Below are positions 16,881 to 25,968 of a stretch of DNA of 64,000 nucleotides, one piece after another. Position 1 is the stretch's first letter. The number at the start of each line of letters is the position of its first letter. A program made the translations under genes and the position numbers. Origin of the DNA: CAYPAV01 sp964408805 (GTDB lineage: Bacteria > Pseudomonadota > Alphaproteobacteria > UBA8366); contig CAYPAV010000001.1 of NCBI GenBank assembly GCA_964408805.1, positions 1 to 64,000 of the forward strand, given 5' to 3'. The notes under the pieces are model-generated. The model was not told where the DNA came from. It did not search any database and worked only from the letters and a program-made list of their open reading frames with translations.

Positions 16881-17906
16881 CTAGCTTGCGGTCGCGACGC
16901 GGCGCATGTCCCTCTCTGTGTACGACCAATTCGCGCCGGCTGCTTCGATATCCTCGATCAGTTGCAAAACCCGCCTCGCGTCTTCGACCGTGGCGCCCGG
17001 CCCGTAATTCCCCGACAGGAAAGCCGACATCTGCCCCATGAAACCAGGCTTGGTCTTGGTCTCGACGATTTGCCGTTCGGCCACGCGGGGCGTATAGCGT
17101 CGGATGTTGAATTCCTCCGTGGCGGGTTCAACCACGGTACCGTCGTAAATGGTCAGAACCTCGAGAGGCGCCAGATGCCAAGTCATACCGTCATCAAAGC
17201 GACAACGAATTCCAGCCGCCGAGGGATCGTTCGCATTCAAGGCAAGCGACACTGGGACACCCGCCATGGTTCTCAATATCCCATTGTGGGATTTAAACGG
17301 CGCGGCTTCACCTTGCTCGGCATGGGGCGCCATGGCGACAGGTTCCAGGGAACCGAACAAATGTAACATCAAGTCGAGCGTATGGGCCGATGCAAATGCC
17401 AAAAGATGCGGTACGACTTCATGGCCGTGCTTCGAGATGTGCGCGTCGGTATTCTCGCTAATCACGACATCGGCCGCCTTCAGACCGCCCTCCCCGATGC
17501 GTTTGCGAAGTCGAATGACCGGCTCGTAAAATCGCCTGTTGTAACCGACCATTTTCGAGCCGAGATCGGATTCGATCTTTTCCAACGATTTTCGAACCGA
17601 GCCAAGATCCAGCCCAATCGGTTTCTCAATCAGAACGGGCATCGGCGACGCAAGCAGACGATCAAGCCATTGCGGCAAGACGCGCCAATCCGGACAGGCG
17701 ACAAGTCCATCGACGGCCGGGTCCACAAGCAAGGATTCACCATCCTCGACCCGTCGCGCATTCGGCGCATGGCGGAGGAAGAGCTCCCAATTCGGAGAGT
17801 CCGCCCGCCGCGTGCACGCGGCCACGATGTCCGCGCCAAGCGCCCGGGCGGCATCCGCGTGATGCCGGGCGACCGTGCCTGCACCAAGAATTCCTAGTCG
17901 TTGCAC
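16881..17906 (-). CDS. Gfo/Idh/MocA-family oxidoreductase
   Basis: 341 residues. The NAD(P)-binding motif GILGAGTVARHH is at residues 5-16 and the conserved EKP (VLIEKPIGLD) near residue 95 contributes the catalytic-site Lys. The second half is the alpha/beta substrate domain. Members oxidise or reduce sugars, often nucleotide-linked, at C3. It is the first gene of the long leftward carbohydrate/phosphonate unit, since the next gene upstream runs rightward. Confidence 0.83.
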   Translation of the reverse strand: MQRLGILGAGTVARHHADAARALGADIVAACTRRADSPNWELFLRHAPNARRVEDGESLLVDPAVDGLVACPDWRVLPQWLDRLLASPMPVLIEKPIGLDLGSVRKSLEKIESDLGSKMVGYNRRFYEPVIRLRKRIGEGGLKAADVVISENTDAHISKHGHEVVPHLLAFASAHTLDLMLHLFGSLEPVAMAPHAEQGEAAPFKSHNGILRTMAGVPVSLALNANDPSAAGIRCRFDDGMTWHLAPLEVLTIYDGTVVEPATEEFNIRRYTPRVAERQIVETKTKPGFMGQMSAFLSGNYGPGATVEDARRVLQLIEDIEAAGANWSYTERDMRRVATAS

Positions 17907-18247
17907 TCAAACTCCAGAAATATTTTGCGTCGCCGAAGGCCCGCCTTTCGCAAGGAAAAGCGCATGTCTCCAAGGAGCCTGTTCTATTGATTGTCGCGGA
18001 GCCTGTTACGCGCCTACGGGTGATTGGCAAAATTTCCAAGCTACCGCAGGCCGGGTGAATCATGTCACCAGCCTGCCCGCGGGGCCTTTGTTCACAACTT
18101 GAACGCTGATGTCAAGTCAAACCGGCCAAGCAATCCATATGAGACGTTTGCCGGGCGTCCGCAAAGTTGCAACAAGAATTATGGGCGGGTAATACACTAC
18201 ACAATCGGCGTGGGCCGGCATCCTAATCTGGCGTGGCGAGAAATTCG
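17907..18247. promoter_or_regulatory. divergent intergenic region between the carbohydrate locus and the NUDIX gene
   Basis: 341 bp without a convincing gene. A strong nested hairpin occupies 18046-18076. A 10-bp direct repeat GGAGCCTGTT occurs at 17974-17983 and 17998-18007. A possible rightward promoter is TTGCAA (18167-18172), 17 bp, TAATAC (18190-18195), 53 bp before the NUDIX ATG; its -10 is a poor match. No clear leftward promoter could be chosen by eye, though one must lie here for the glycan operon. Confidence 0.4.
18046..18076. repeat. nested inverted repeat (hairpin)
   Basis: GCAGGC (18046-18051) pairs with GCCTGC (18071-18076), and inside it GGTGA (18054-18058) pairs with TCACC (18065-18069), leaving a 6-base loop ATCATG. 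It is not followed by a T run, so it is not a simple terminator. It lies about 140 bp before the Gfo/Idh start and could be in that operon's leader or be a protein-binding site. Confidence 0.6.
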
Positions 18248-18955
18248 ATGAAAGACGGTTATCTTGAAGATGCGTGGCAACGCTACGTCCGACTGGTCGC
18301 GGACCGGCCCGATTCCTTTCACAACCCCGATCCGGACGGGATCGTTATTCTGAAAGAGCTTGAGGAAGTGCGTGCCGCCGAGGCCGAAATTGGCGCCCGA
18401 TTGGTCCGCGAGGGATATCCCTCCGCATGGAGCCGCGCCGGCGTTTTTTACGAAGATCCTTGGATCTATGTCGCCCGGGACATCGTTCGATTTCCCACCG
18501 GTGCCTTGGGCACCTATCACCATGTTCTGATGAGGGGCGGCGAAAACGGCGTGGTGGTCATGCCGGTCTTTCAAGGACGCATCGTGCTTCTTCGGCATTT
18601 CCGCAACGGCTTGCGAAATTGGTCGATCGAAATACCGCGCGGCGCGCCGGACGGCGAGCCGCATTCGGAGAACGCCCGGCGAGAAATCAGCGAGGAGATC
18701 GGCGGCGAGATCGGTCGATTCGAATACCTAGGCCCACTGCACAACAACAACGGCATGTTGAGCGAGACCATGCAAATCTATTACGCCGAGCTGTCCGCCA
18801 TTGGCGACCCCCGAATCGAGGAAGGCATCGAATCCACGTTGCTGGCGACCCCGGAAGAGGTCGGCGAAATGATCGCTCAAAGCCGAATTACCGACGCGCA
18901 TACGATCAGTGCCTATCAGCTCGCTCGTCTGAAGGGATTCCTGCCCGACGCATGA
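18248..18955 (+). CDS. NUDIX hydrolase
   Basis: 235 residues from the ATG at 18248 (MKDGYLEDAW), preceded by a GAGA; an in-frame GTG at 18233 is possible. The NUDIX box reads GAPDGEPHSENARREISEEI, with the REISEEIGG core intact, while the first Gly of the box is shifted by one. The IEIPRG lead-in resembles ADP-ribose/nucleotide-sugar pyrophosphatases. It probably hydrolyses an NDP-sugar or dinucleotide. Divergent from the glycan operon, it may clear side products of that pathway; this is inference. The next gene starts 9 bp downstream. Confidence 0.85.
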   Translation: MKDGYLEDAWQRYVRLVADRPDSFHNPDPDGIVILKELEEVRAAEAEIGARLVREGYPSAWSRAGVFYEDPWIYVARDIVRFPTGALGTYHHVLMRGGENGVVVMPVFQGRIVLLRHFRNGLRNWSIEIPRGAPDGEPHSENARREISEEIGGEIGRFEYLGPLHNNNGMLSETMQIYYAELSAIGDPRIEEGIESTLLATPEEVGEMIAQSRITDAHTISAYQLARLKGFLPDA

Positions 18956-18964
18956 GGAAAGGGA

Positions 18965-20146
18965 GTGGCGATTGAATTTTCCGCGACGCAAGTGATGAAC
19001 CGACGGCAACGCATCGTCGTTTGGTTGCGGACCTGTTGGCTGGTTCTGCTCCGGCGGCTTTCGCTTGCCGTCAAGCGGGACTTCGATCCCTATCCGGCGC
19101 GCCCGACGGACTTGTCGTTCGATCCGAGCGCCGCCTTCGCGCGGGAGGAGGCCGGTCGGGTCCAGGCCCTGGCTTGGCGTGGCAGTTCGGCCGAAGATCT
19201 CGCCGCTTGGCAGAAGGACGCGCGCCGAAAACTCGGCGATCTGATCGGTTACGACGGCGACACGATGACGCCGTCGGTATATAGGTCTTCGCCGCCTCTC
19301 AAGGACGGCGAATTCCGGCGTCAGCGAATTATCCTTCGTTTGGACGAATCGACCGGGCTTCCAATCCATCTTATCTGGCGCGGCGAGCGCGACGAATGTC
19401 GGGCGGTCATGCTGTGCATGACGGGCACGAATGTCGGTGTCCATTGCGCCTGGGGAGAAGCGCTCCATCCGGCCGACGTGCTGAAGATCGCAAACGGTCT
19501 CGATATCGCGCGTCAGGCGGCCGAACGCGGCTATCTGGCGATCGCGATTGAGCAGATGGGGTTGGGGGAGCGGACTGAACGATCGCTTTCGCCAACCTCC
19601 CACGTGCGTGGCGTCGATGCGGTCCATCATGCGTTGCTTCTAGGCCGAACGCTTCTGGGATTCTGGGCCAGCGATGTGGCGCGGGTGATCGATTGGTTGA
19701 AATCGCCCGATTCACCGGCCGGCAGTAAGGCGATTTACGCTCTTGGCCATTCCGCGGGCGGTACCACGGCGCTTTTTTCCGCGGCCTTCGACACCCGCAT
19801 CGACGGAATAATCGCCAGCGGCTGCATCGGTTCGTGGCGTCGAAACCTCATGCGGCGGCGCGACGAGACCGGGCAGCTCGCGATACCGGGGATCCTGAGC
19901 TGGTTCGAGATGGCCGATATCTTGGCATTGGTCGCCCCGCGGCCACTCGTAGCCGCTTCGGGCCGAGAGGATCACATATGGCCGTTCGTCGAAATGCAGC
20001 GGGTCGTCGGGGAAGCTTCGTCCGCCTACGCAGCCATGAACCAAACAGATCATTTGGTCGTCGTCGAAGGGCCTTTTAAACATCGATTTTACGTTACTCG
20101 GACTTGGGCGGCGTGGGAGAATATTCCTGTCTCGGGCGAACGCTAA
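18965..20146 (+). CDS. alpha/beta hydrolase (esterase-like)
   Basis: 393 residues from a GTG at 18965, with GAGGAAAGGG just upstream as ribosome binding site; an ATG at 18995 is an alternative. The nucleophile elbow is GHSAGGTTAL near residue 259. An acid (ASGREDHIWP) and a histidine (FKHRFY) occur near the end. A basic, hydrophobic N-terminal stretch (residues 13-40) could act as a weak membrane anchor. The overall shape is like acetyl-xylan esterase/dienelactone-hydrolase proteins. The substrate is unknown; the gene is coupled to the NUDIX gene and converges with the formate dehydrogenase operon. Confidence 0.75.
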   Translation: MAIEFSATQVMNRRQRIVVWLRTCWLVLLRRLSLAVKRDFDPYPARPTDLSFDPSAAFAREEAGRVQALAWRGSSAEDLAAWQKDARRKLGDLIGYDGDTMTPSVYRSSPPLKDGEFRRQRIILRLDESTGLPIHLIWRGERDECRAVMLCMTGTNVGVHCAWGEALHPADVLKIANGLDIARQAAERGYLAIAIEQMGLGERTERSLSPTSHVRGVDAVHHALLLGRTLLGFWASDVARVIDWLKSPDSPAGSKAIYALGHSAGGTTALFSAAFDTRIDGIIASGCIGSWRRNLMRRRDETGQLAIPGILSWFEMADILALVAPRPLVAASGREDHIWPFVEMQRVVGEASSAYAAMNQTDHLVVVEGPFKHRFYVTRTWAAWENIPVSGER

Positions 20147-20160
20147 AACGAGCAGATTGT

Positions 20161-22923
20161 CTACTCTATCACTCCCTCCCCCTTCTCCACCCGCGCTGCG
20201 CAGAATTTGAACTCCGGGATCTTGCCGAAGGGGTCGAGTTGCGGGTTGGTGAGGAAGTTCGCGGGGGCCTCCGCGTAGCAGAAGGGAATGAAGATCACGC
20301 CTTCCGGGATCGCCCTGTCGACACGGGCGATGAGTTCGATAACGCCGCGGCGCGTTTCGACGCGGACCCGATCGCCGGGTTCCGCACCAAGGCGCTTCAA
20401 GTCGCGAAAATTGACCTGCGCGATTGCTTCGGGCTCGAGTGCATCGAGGATTTCGGACCGCCGCGTGATGGCGCCGGTATGCCAATGCTCGAGCTGCCGC
20501 CCGGTCGTGAGTATCATCGGGAACTCGTCGTCGGGCATCTCGTCGGGCGGCAGGATATCGGCACCCATGAGCTTGCCGCGGCCCGATGCGGTCGGAAAAG
20601 ATTCAGCGAAGACGATCTCGTTGCCCGGTGCGTCCGGCGCGTCGCAGGGATAGGTCACCGCGCTCTCGCGCTGCAATCGCTCCCAAGAGATGTTGGACAG
20701 CGAAGGCATGATCTCCGCCATCTCGGCGAAGACGTCCCTTGGATGAGCGTAATTCCAGTCGAGGCCGACCCGCCGTGCAATTTCCTGAATGAGCCACCAA
20801 TCTTGCCGCATCTCCCCCGGCATCTCGAGCGCGCGGCGGCCCATCTGCACCTGCCGGTTGGTGTTGGTGACGGTGCCGTCCTTCTCGGGCCAGGCCGAAG
20901 CCGGCAGCACGACATCGGCGTGAAAGGCGGTCTCGGTCAGGAAGATGTCCTGCACCACCAAATGCTCGAGCTTGGCCAGGGCCTCCCTGGCATGCTGGGC
21001 GTCGGGATCGGACATCGCCGGGTTCTCGCCCATGATGTACATCGCGCGAATCTCGCCCGCATGCACCGCGTCCATGATCTCGACCACGGTGAGGCCGCGT
21101 TCGGAGTCGAGCTCGGTGCCCCAGAAATCCTCGAACAATGCCTTGTTGTCGGCGCCGTCGACGGCGCGGTAATCGGGATAGAAGATCGGGATGAGGCCGG
21201 CGTCGGACGCTCCCTGGACGTTGTTCTGGCCACGCAGCGGATGCAGGCCGGTGCCCGGCCGGCCGACCTGTCCCGTGATCAGCGAGAGGTCGATCAGGCA
21301 GCGCGCGTTGTCGGTGCCGTGGGTGGATTGCGAAATCCCCATGCCCCAAAAGACGATCGAGGCTTCCGAGGTCGCATAGACCCGGGCCACCCGGCGAAGC
21401 GTCTCGGCGTCGATGCCGCAAACAGGCGCCATCTTCTCGGGTGCGAAGGACTTGAGATGCGCGCGGAGTGATTCGAACCCGTCGGTGCGGGCCTGGACGA
21501 ACTGCTCGTCGTGGAGCCCCTCCTCGACGATCACATGCAGCATCGCGTTCAGCATGGCAACATCGGTGCCGGACTTGAATTGCAGCATATGGGTCGCGTG
21601 CTTGCCAAGCGCCTGGCCTCTCGGATCGCAGACGATAAGGGTCTTCCCCGCCTTCACCTGCTGCTTGAAGAAGGTCGCCGCGACCGGGTGGTTCTCTGTC
21701 GGATTGGCGCCGATGACCATGATCACCTCGGCGTCCTCGGCGGCGGTAAAGGGGGCGGTGACGGCGCCGGACCCGATGCATTCCATCAAGGCGGCGACCG
21801 ACGAGGCGTGGCAAAGGCGGGTGCAGTGGTCGACGTTGTTGGTCCCAAAACCGGTGCGGATCAGCTTCTGGAACAGATAGGCTTCCTCGTTCGATCCCTT
21901 GGCCGACCCGAAGCCGGCCAGGGCCGAGGACCCGTCACGATCGAGAACCGCCTTCAGACCGCCGCCGGCCAAGTCCAGCGCCTCTTCCCACGTCGCCTCC
22001 CGGAAATGGCTGAAGGGATCGCCCGGATCGACATCGCCATGGGCCTCCTTGGCCACCCCTTCCTTCCGAATCAGCGGCACCGTCAACCGGTGCGGATGGT
22101 CGACATAGTCGAACCCAAAACGACCCTTGACGCAAAGCCGGTTGCGATTGGCCGGCCCCTCGCGGCCGTCGACCGAGACGAGCTTGCCGTCCTTGATGTT
22201 GTAGGTGATCTGACAGCCGACCCCGCAATAGGGACAGACACTGTCGACGGTCTCATCCGCCCAATTCACGCGGGTTTGGGACGCATCGAGGAGGCTCGCT
22301 TCCATCAGTGCACCGGTCGGGCAGGCCTGTACGCATTCGCCGCAGGCGACACAGGTGCTCTCGCCCATGGGATCGTCGAAATCGAACACGATCTTGGCGC
22401 CGTGGCCGCGATAGGCCATGCTGATGACGTCGTTGACCTGGACCTCGCGACAGGCGCGGACGCAAAGATTGCAGTGGATGCAGGCGTCGAGATTGACCCG
22501 CATCGCGGGATGGCTGTCGTCGACGGCGGGCCGAGTCGCGGCAGGAAGCCGGCTTTCGTCCAGCCCCGCCGCATCGGCCCAATGCCAAAATTTGGAGTCG
22601 GGATCATGAGCGGTCGCGCGTGCCGGCTGATCCGCCGCCAGGAGTTCGAACACCATCTTCCGCGCGGTCTTGGCCCGCGGCGAGACCGAGTCGACCTTCA
22701 TGCCCTCGCTCGGTGTCCGAATGCAGGATGCGGCGAGGACGCGCTCACCCTCGATTTCGACCATGCAGGCACGGCAATTGCCGTCGGCCCGATAATCCGA
22801 TGCGTCCGAATAGCAGAGATGGGGAATCTCGATGCCGAGCCGATCGGCGACCTGCCAGATCGTTTCGCCGGGCCGCGCCTCGACCTGTTCGCCGTTCAGG
22901 GTGAAGCCAATCGCGTCACTCAC
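20161..22923 (-). CDS. NAD-dependent formate dehydrogenase, alpha subunit (Mo/W, Fe-S)
   Basis: 920 residues from a GTG at 22923, whose GTGA overlaps the beta-subunit stop and which has GGAGG 8 bases upstream. A [2Fe-2S] ferredoxin domain is N-terminal (HLCYSDASDYRADGNCRACM). Two [4Fe-4S] sites follow (CIHCNLCVRAC and CVACGECVQACP), then the CPYCGVGC cluster of the catalytic core. The metal ligand is Cys, in DHCTRLCHASSVA, not selenocysteine. With the beta subunit it oxidises formate to CO2 and reduces NAD+, the last step of oxalate breakdown encoded here. No fdhD or small delta subunit is in the window. Confidence 0.92.
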   Translation of the reverse strand: MSDAIGFTLNGEQVEARPGETIWQVADRLGIEIPHLCYSDASDYRADGNCRACMVEIEGERVLAASCIRTPSEGMKVDSVSPRAKTARKMVFELLAADQPARATAHDPDSKFWHWADAAGLDESRLPAATRPAVDDSHPAMRVNLDACIHCNLCVRACREVQVNDVISMAYRGHGAKIVFDFDDPMGESTCVACGECVQACPTGALMEASLLDASQTRVNWADETVDSVCPYCGVGCQITYNIKDGKLVSVDGREGPANRNRLCVKGRFGFDYVDHPHRLTVPLIRKEGVAKEAHGDVDPGDPFSHFREATWEEALDLAGGGLKAVLDRDGSSALAGFGSAKGSNEEAYLFQKLIRTGFGTNNVDHCTRLCHASSVAALMECIGSGAVTAPFTAAEDAEVIMVIGANPTENHPVAATFFKQQVKAGKTLIVCDPRGQALGKHATHMLQFKSGTDVAMLNAMLHVIVEEGLHDEQFVQARTDGFESLRAHLKSFAPEKMAPVCGIDAETLRRVARVYATSEASIVFWGMGISQSTHGTDNARCLIDLSLITGQVGRPGTGLHPLRGQNNVQGASDAGLIPIFYPDYRAVDGADNKALFEDFWGTELDSERGLTVVEIMDAVHAGEIRAMYIMGENPAMSDPDAQHAREALAKLEHLVVQDIFLTETAFHADVVLPASAWPEKDGTVTNTNRQVQMGRRALEMPGEMRQDWWLIQEIARRVGLDWNYAHPRDVFAEMAEIMPSLSNISWERLQRESAVTYPCDAPDAPGNEIVFAESFPTASGRGKLMGADILPPDEMPDDEFPMILTTGRQLEHWHTGAITRRSEILDALEPEAIAQVNFRDLKRLGAEPGDRVRVETRRGVIELIARVDRAIPEGVIFIPFCYAEAPANFLTNPQLDPFGKIPEFKFCAARVEKGEGVIE

Positions 22924-24620
22924 GACACATCCTCCGGGAAGTGTTTCAGGACCGACATCAATGGATTGGCCGCCGCCTGGCCGAGCCCGCAGATTGACGC
23001 GTCGGCCATGCAACCGCCGACTTCCTCCAACAGCGGCCCGTCCCACTTGTCCGCCGCCATCAGCTTGACCAGTTTTTCCGTGCCGGCGCGGCACGGTGTG
23101 CACTGGCCGCAGCTTTCATCCTCGAAGAAGCGCATCAGGTTGCACCCGACGGTTTTCATGTCGTCGTGATCGGAAAGCACGACCACCGCGTGCGAACCGA
23201 CGAAGCAGCCTTCCTTCTCCAAGGCGCCGAAATCGAGCGGTAGATCATTGAGACGCGCCGGCAGAATACCCCCCGACGCCCCGCCCGGGAGGTACCCCTT
23301 GAAAACATGCCCGTCCGCCATGCCGTCGCAGTAGTCGTCGATCAGTTCACGAAGCGTGATGCCGGCCGGGGCCAGCTTGACGCCAGGCGACTTGACCCGC
23401 CCCGACACCGAATAGCTCCGCATGCCCTTCGAGGCGCCCTCGCCCTGCTCGGCAAACCAAGCGGCGCCTTTCTCAAGGATGTCGCGGACCCAGAACAGCG
23501 TCTCGACATTGTTGACCAGGGTCGGGCGATCGAACAGGCCGACTTGGGCGACATAGGGCGGGCGATGCCGGGGCAGCCCCCGCTTGCCCTCGATGCTTTC
23601 GATCATCGCGGATTCCTCGCCGCAGATATAAGCGCCGGCCCCCCGGCGAAGATGGATCTCGGTGCCGCCGTCGAGCCCGGTCTCGACAAGCACGCCGATC
23701 TCGCGTTGGAGGATCTCGCGGATCTGCGGATATTCGTCACGAAGATAGATGTAAATCGCTTCCGCCTCGACCGCCCAGGCGCCGATCAGCATGCCTTCAA
23801 GAAACCGATGCGGGTCACTTTCCAAATAGTGCCGATCCTTGAAAGTGCCGGGTTCGCCCTCGTCCGCATTGACCGCCATCAGGCGCGGCGCCGGCTCGGA
23901 CCGAACGATCTTCCATTTCGTGCCGGTCGGGAAACCGGCGCCGCCGAGGCCTCTCAACCCAGCCTCGTCGAGCGTTTCGATAATTTCCTCAACCGTCCTT
24001 TCGCCAGCCCGGCACGCCGCCAAGAGCGCATAGCCGCCGGCCGCGCGATAGGCCTCCAGGTCTCGATAGTCGACATCCTCAGGATGCGTTTCGCCAGCGG
24101 CGACAGCGTCGTCCACGCGCTCCGGCGTCGCCTCGGTCAAATGGTTGTGGCCGACCTCGATCACCGGGGCCTTGTCGCAGCGCCCCATGCAGGGCGCTCG
24201 AACGACCCGAACATCTTCTCCCAGCCTTCCGGCGAGATCTTCCAATAGCGACTTCGCGCCCATCATCTCGCAGGTCAGGCTGTCGCAGACCCGAACCGTA
24301 AGCGGCGGCAGTGCCGGGTCGTCTTCCTTCAGCACATCGAAATGGGCGTAGAAGGTCGCCACCTCGAAGGCCTCGGCATAGGGGATGCGCATCTCTTCGG
24401 CGAGGGCCGCCAGATTCGCGGCGGAAATCTGGCTATACGCGTCCTGGATCAGATGAAGAAACTCGATCAGGAGATCGCGCCGGCGCGGGCGGTCACCGAG
24501 GAGGGTTGCGACCTCCTCCGCCGCGATCGGGTCTATCTGCCGCCCCTTCGCATGGGCTTTCGCGCGCCCTCGCCCGCGCCCGGGGTGGCGATGTTCGCGA
24601 AGTGTCGGTTGTCCCGCCAT
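22920..24620 (-). CDS. NAD-dependent formate dehydrogenase, beta subunit (fused NuoE/NuoF-like)
   Basis: 566 residues from the ATG at 24620 (MAGQPTLREH). Residues about 20-165 are a NuoE/FdsG-type [2Fe-2S] thioredoxin-like domain (CDSLTC and CMGRCDKAP). Residues about 200-560 are NuoF/FdsB-like: GLGGAGFPTGTKW binds FMN, AGAYICGEESA follows, and SCGQCTPCRAGT holds the N3-type [4Fe-4S] cluster. Fusion of the two pieces is as in Methylobacterium FDH1 beta, and differs from the separate FdsG and FdsB of Rhodobacter or Cupriavidus. It passes electrons from the alpha subunit to NAD+. Confidence 0.9.
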   Translation of the reverse strand: MAGQPTLREHRHPGRGRGRAKAHAKGRQIDPIAAEEVATLLGDRPRRRDLLIEFLHLIQDAYSQISAANLAALAEEMRIPYAEAFEVATFYAHFDVLKEDDPALPPLTVRVCDSLTCEMMGAKSLLEDLAGRLGEDVRVVRAPCMGRCDKAPVIEVGHNHLTEATPERVDDAVAAGETHPEDVDYRDLEAYRAAGGYALLAACRAGERTVEEIIETLDEAGLRGLGGAGFPTGTKWKIVRSEPAPRLMAVNADEGEPGTFKDRHYLESDPHRFLEGMLIGAWAVEAEAIYIYLRDEYPQIREILQREIGVLVETGLDGGTEIHLRRGAGAYICGEESAMIESIEGKRGLPRHRPPYVAQVGLFDRPTLVNNVETLFWVRDILEKGAAWFAEQGEGASKGMRSYSVSGRVKSPGVKLAPAGITLRELIDDYCDGMADGHVFKGYLPGGASGGILPARLNDLPLDFGALEKEGCFVGSHAVVVLSDHDDMKTVGCNLMRFFEDESCGQCTPCRAGTEKLVKLMAADKWDGPLLEEVGGCMADASICGLGQAAANPLMSVLKHFPEDVS

Positions 24621-24652
24621 TCTTCCTATATCCTCCAATCCCGCCCGTCCGC

Positions 24653-25897
24653 TCAGACGGCGCCTGCCTCGCGCGCCGCCGCAACGTCGTCCGCGGTGAG
24701 ACCGATCTCGGCAAGGATGTCCGCCGTGTGCTCACCGAGGAGCGGCGAGCGCTGGACATCCGACGGCGATTCCGAAAGCTTGATCGGATTGCCGATACTG
24801 AGATATTTGCCGCGTTCTGGATGATCGACCTCGACCACCGTCCCGGTTTTGCGAAGCGAAGGCTCTTCCGCCAGTTCCTTCATGCTGAGGATCGGTCCGC
24901 AGGGCACGTTCAAGGGGTTGAGGATGTCCATGACCTCGAACTTGTTCTTGGTCTTGGTCCATTTCTCGATTTCGTCGAAGACGGTCTCCAGCTTCGGCAG
25001 ACGGGCTTCCGGCGTGTTCCACTCCGGATCCTCCAGCCAGTCCTTGTGGCCGATCGCCTTGGCGAGCCCCGCGAAAGCGGCCGCCTGGGTGATGACGTAG
25101 ATATAGGCGTCGGGATCCGTCTCCCAGCCCTTGCACTTGACGATCCAACCCGGTTGGCCGCCGCCGGATGCATTGCCGGCCCTGGGCGTGGCGTCGCCGA
25201 AGGTGCCGTTCGGATATTGCGGGTATTCGGTCAAGGGACCGTGCGCCAGGCGCTGCTGGTCGCGAAGCTTGACCCGGCAGAGGTTCAAGACGCCGTCCTG
25301 CATCGCGCAGGTAACGCGCTGACCCCGGCCCGAATGGGTGCGGTGGTAAAGGGCGGTGACGATACCGAGTGCGAGATGCAGGCCGGTGCCGGAATCGCCG
25401 ATCTGAGCTCCCGAGACCATCGGCACGCCGTCGACCAAGCCTGTGGTCGACGCACCGCCGCCGGTGCATTGCGCCACGTTCTCGTAGACCTTGCAGTCTT
25501 CATACGGGCCGGGGCCGAAGCCCTTCACCGAGGCATAGATCATGCGCGGGTTGATTTCCTGAATGCGCTCCCAGGTGAAGCCCATGCGATCGAGGGCGCC
25601 CGGTGCGAAATTCTCGACCATGACGTCGCAATACTCGATCAGCTTGGTGAAGATCGCCTTCCCCTCGTCGGCCTTGGTGTTGAGGGTGATGCTGCGCTTG
25701 TTGTGGTTGAGCATGGTGAAATAGAGGCTGTCGACATCCGGGATGTCCTGCAGCTGCCCCCGCGTCGCATCACCGACGCCCGGGCGCTCCACCTTAATGC
25801 AGTCGGCGCCCATCCACGCCAGCAACTGGGTGCAGGTCGGGCCCGATTGGACGTGCGTCATGTCCAAGATGCGAATGCCTTCCAGTGCTTTCGCCAT
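24653..25897 (-). CDS. frc: formyl-CoA transferase (formyl-CoA:oxalate CoA-transferase)
   Basis: 414 residues from the ATG at 25897 (MAKALEGIRI), near E. coli Frc at 416. Long stretches match Frc, including HVQSGPTCTQLLAWMGAD, VENFAPGALDRMGFTWE and RVKLRDQQRLAHG. The catalytic Asp lies in IGDSGTGLHL near residue 170, and the glycine loop GNASGGGQPGW is present. It moves CoA from formyl-CoA to oxalate, giving oxalyl-CoA and formate. It sits between the FDH and oxc genes on the same strand, so the formate passes directly to FDH. Confidence 0.95.
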   Translation of the reverse strand: MAKALEGIRILDMTHVQSGPTCTQLLAWMGADCIKVERPGVGDATRGQLQDIPDVDSLYFTMLNHNKRSITLNTKADEGKAIFTKLIEYCDVMVENFAPGALDRMGFTWERIQEINPRMIYASVKGFGPGPYEDCKVYENVAQCTGGGASTTGLVDGVPMVSGAQIGDSGTGLHLALGIVTALYHRTHSGRGQRVTCAMQDGVLNLCRVKLRDQQRLAHGPLTEYPQYPNGTFGDATPRAGNASGGGQPGWIVKCKGWETDPDAYIYVITQAAAFAGLAKAIGHKDWLEDPEWNTPEARLPKLETVFDEIEKWTKTKNKFEVMDILNPLNVPCGPILSMKELAEEPSLRKTGTVVEVDHPERGKYLSIGNPIKLSESPSDVQRSPLLGEHTADILAEIGLTADDVAAAREAGAV

Positions 25898-25968
25898 TTC
25901 TTTACCTCGTTCCGCTTTGTTGTCTCGTTTCAAGATCGGGACCGGCCCACGGGGTCCGGACCAAGGGA

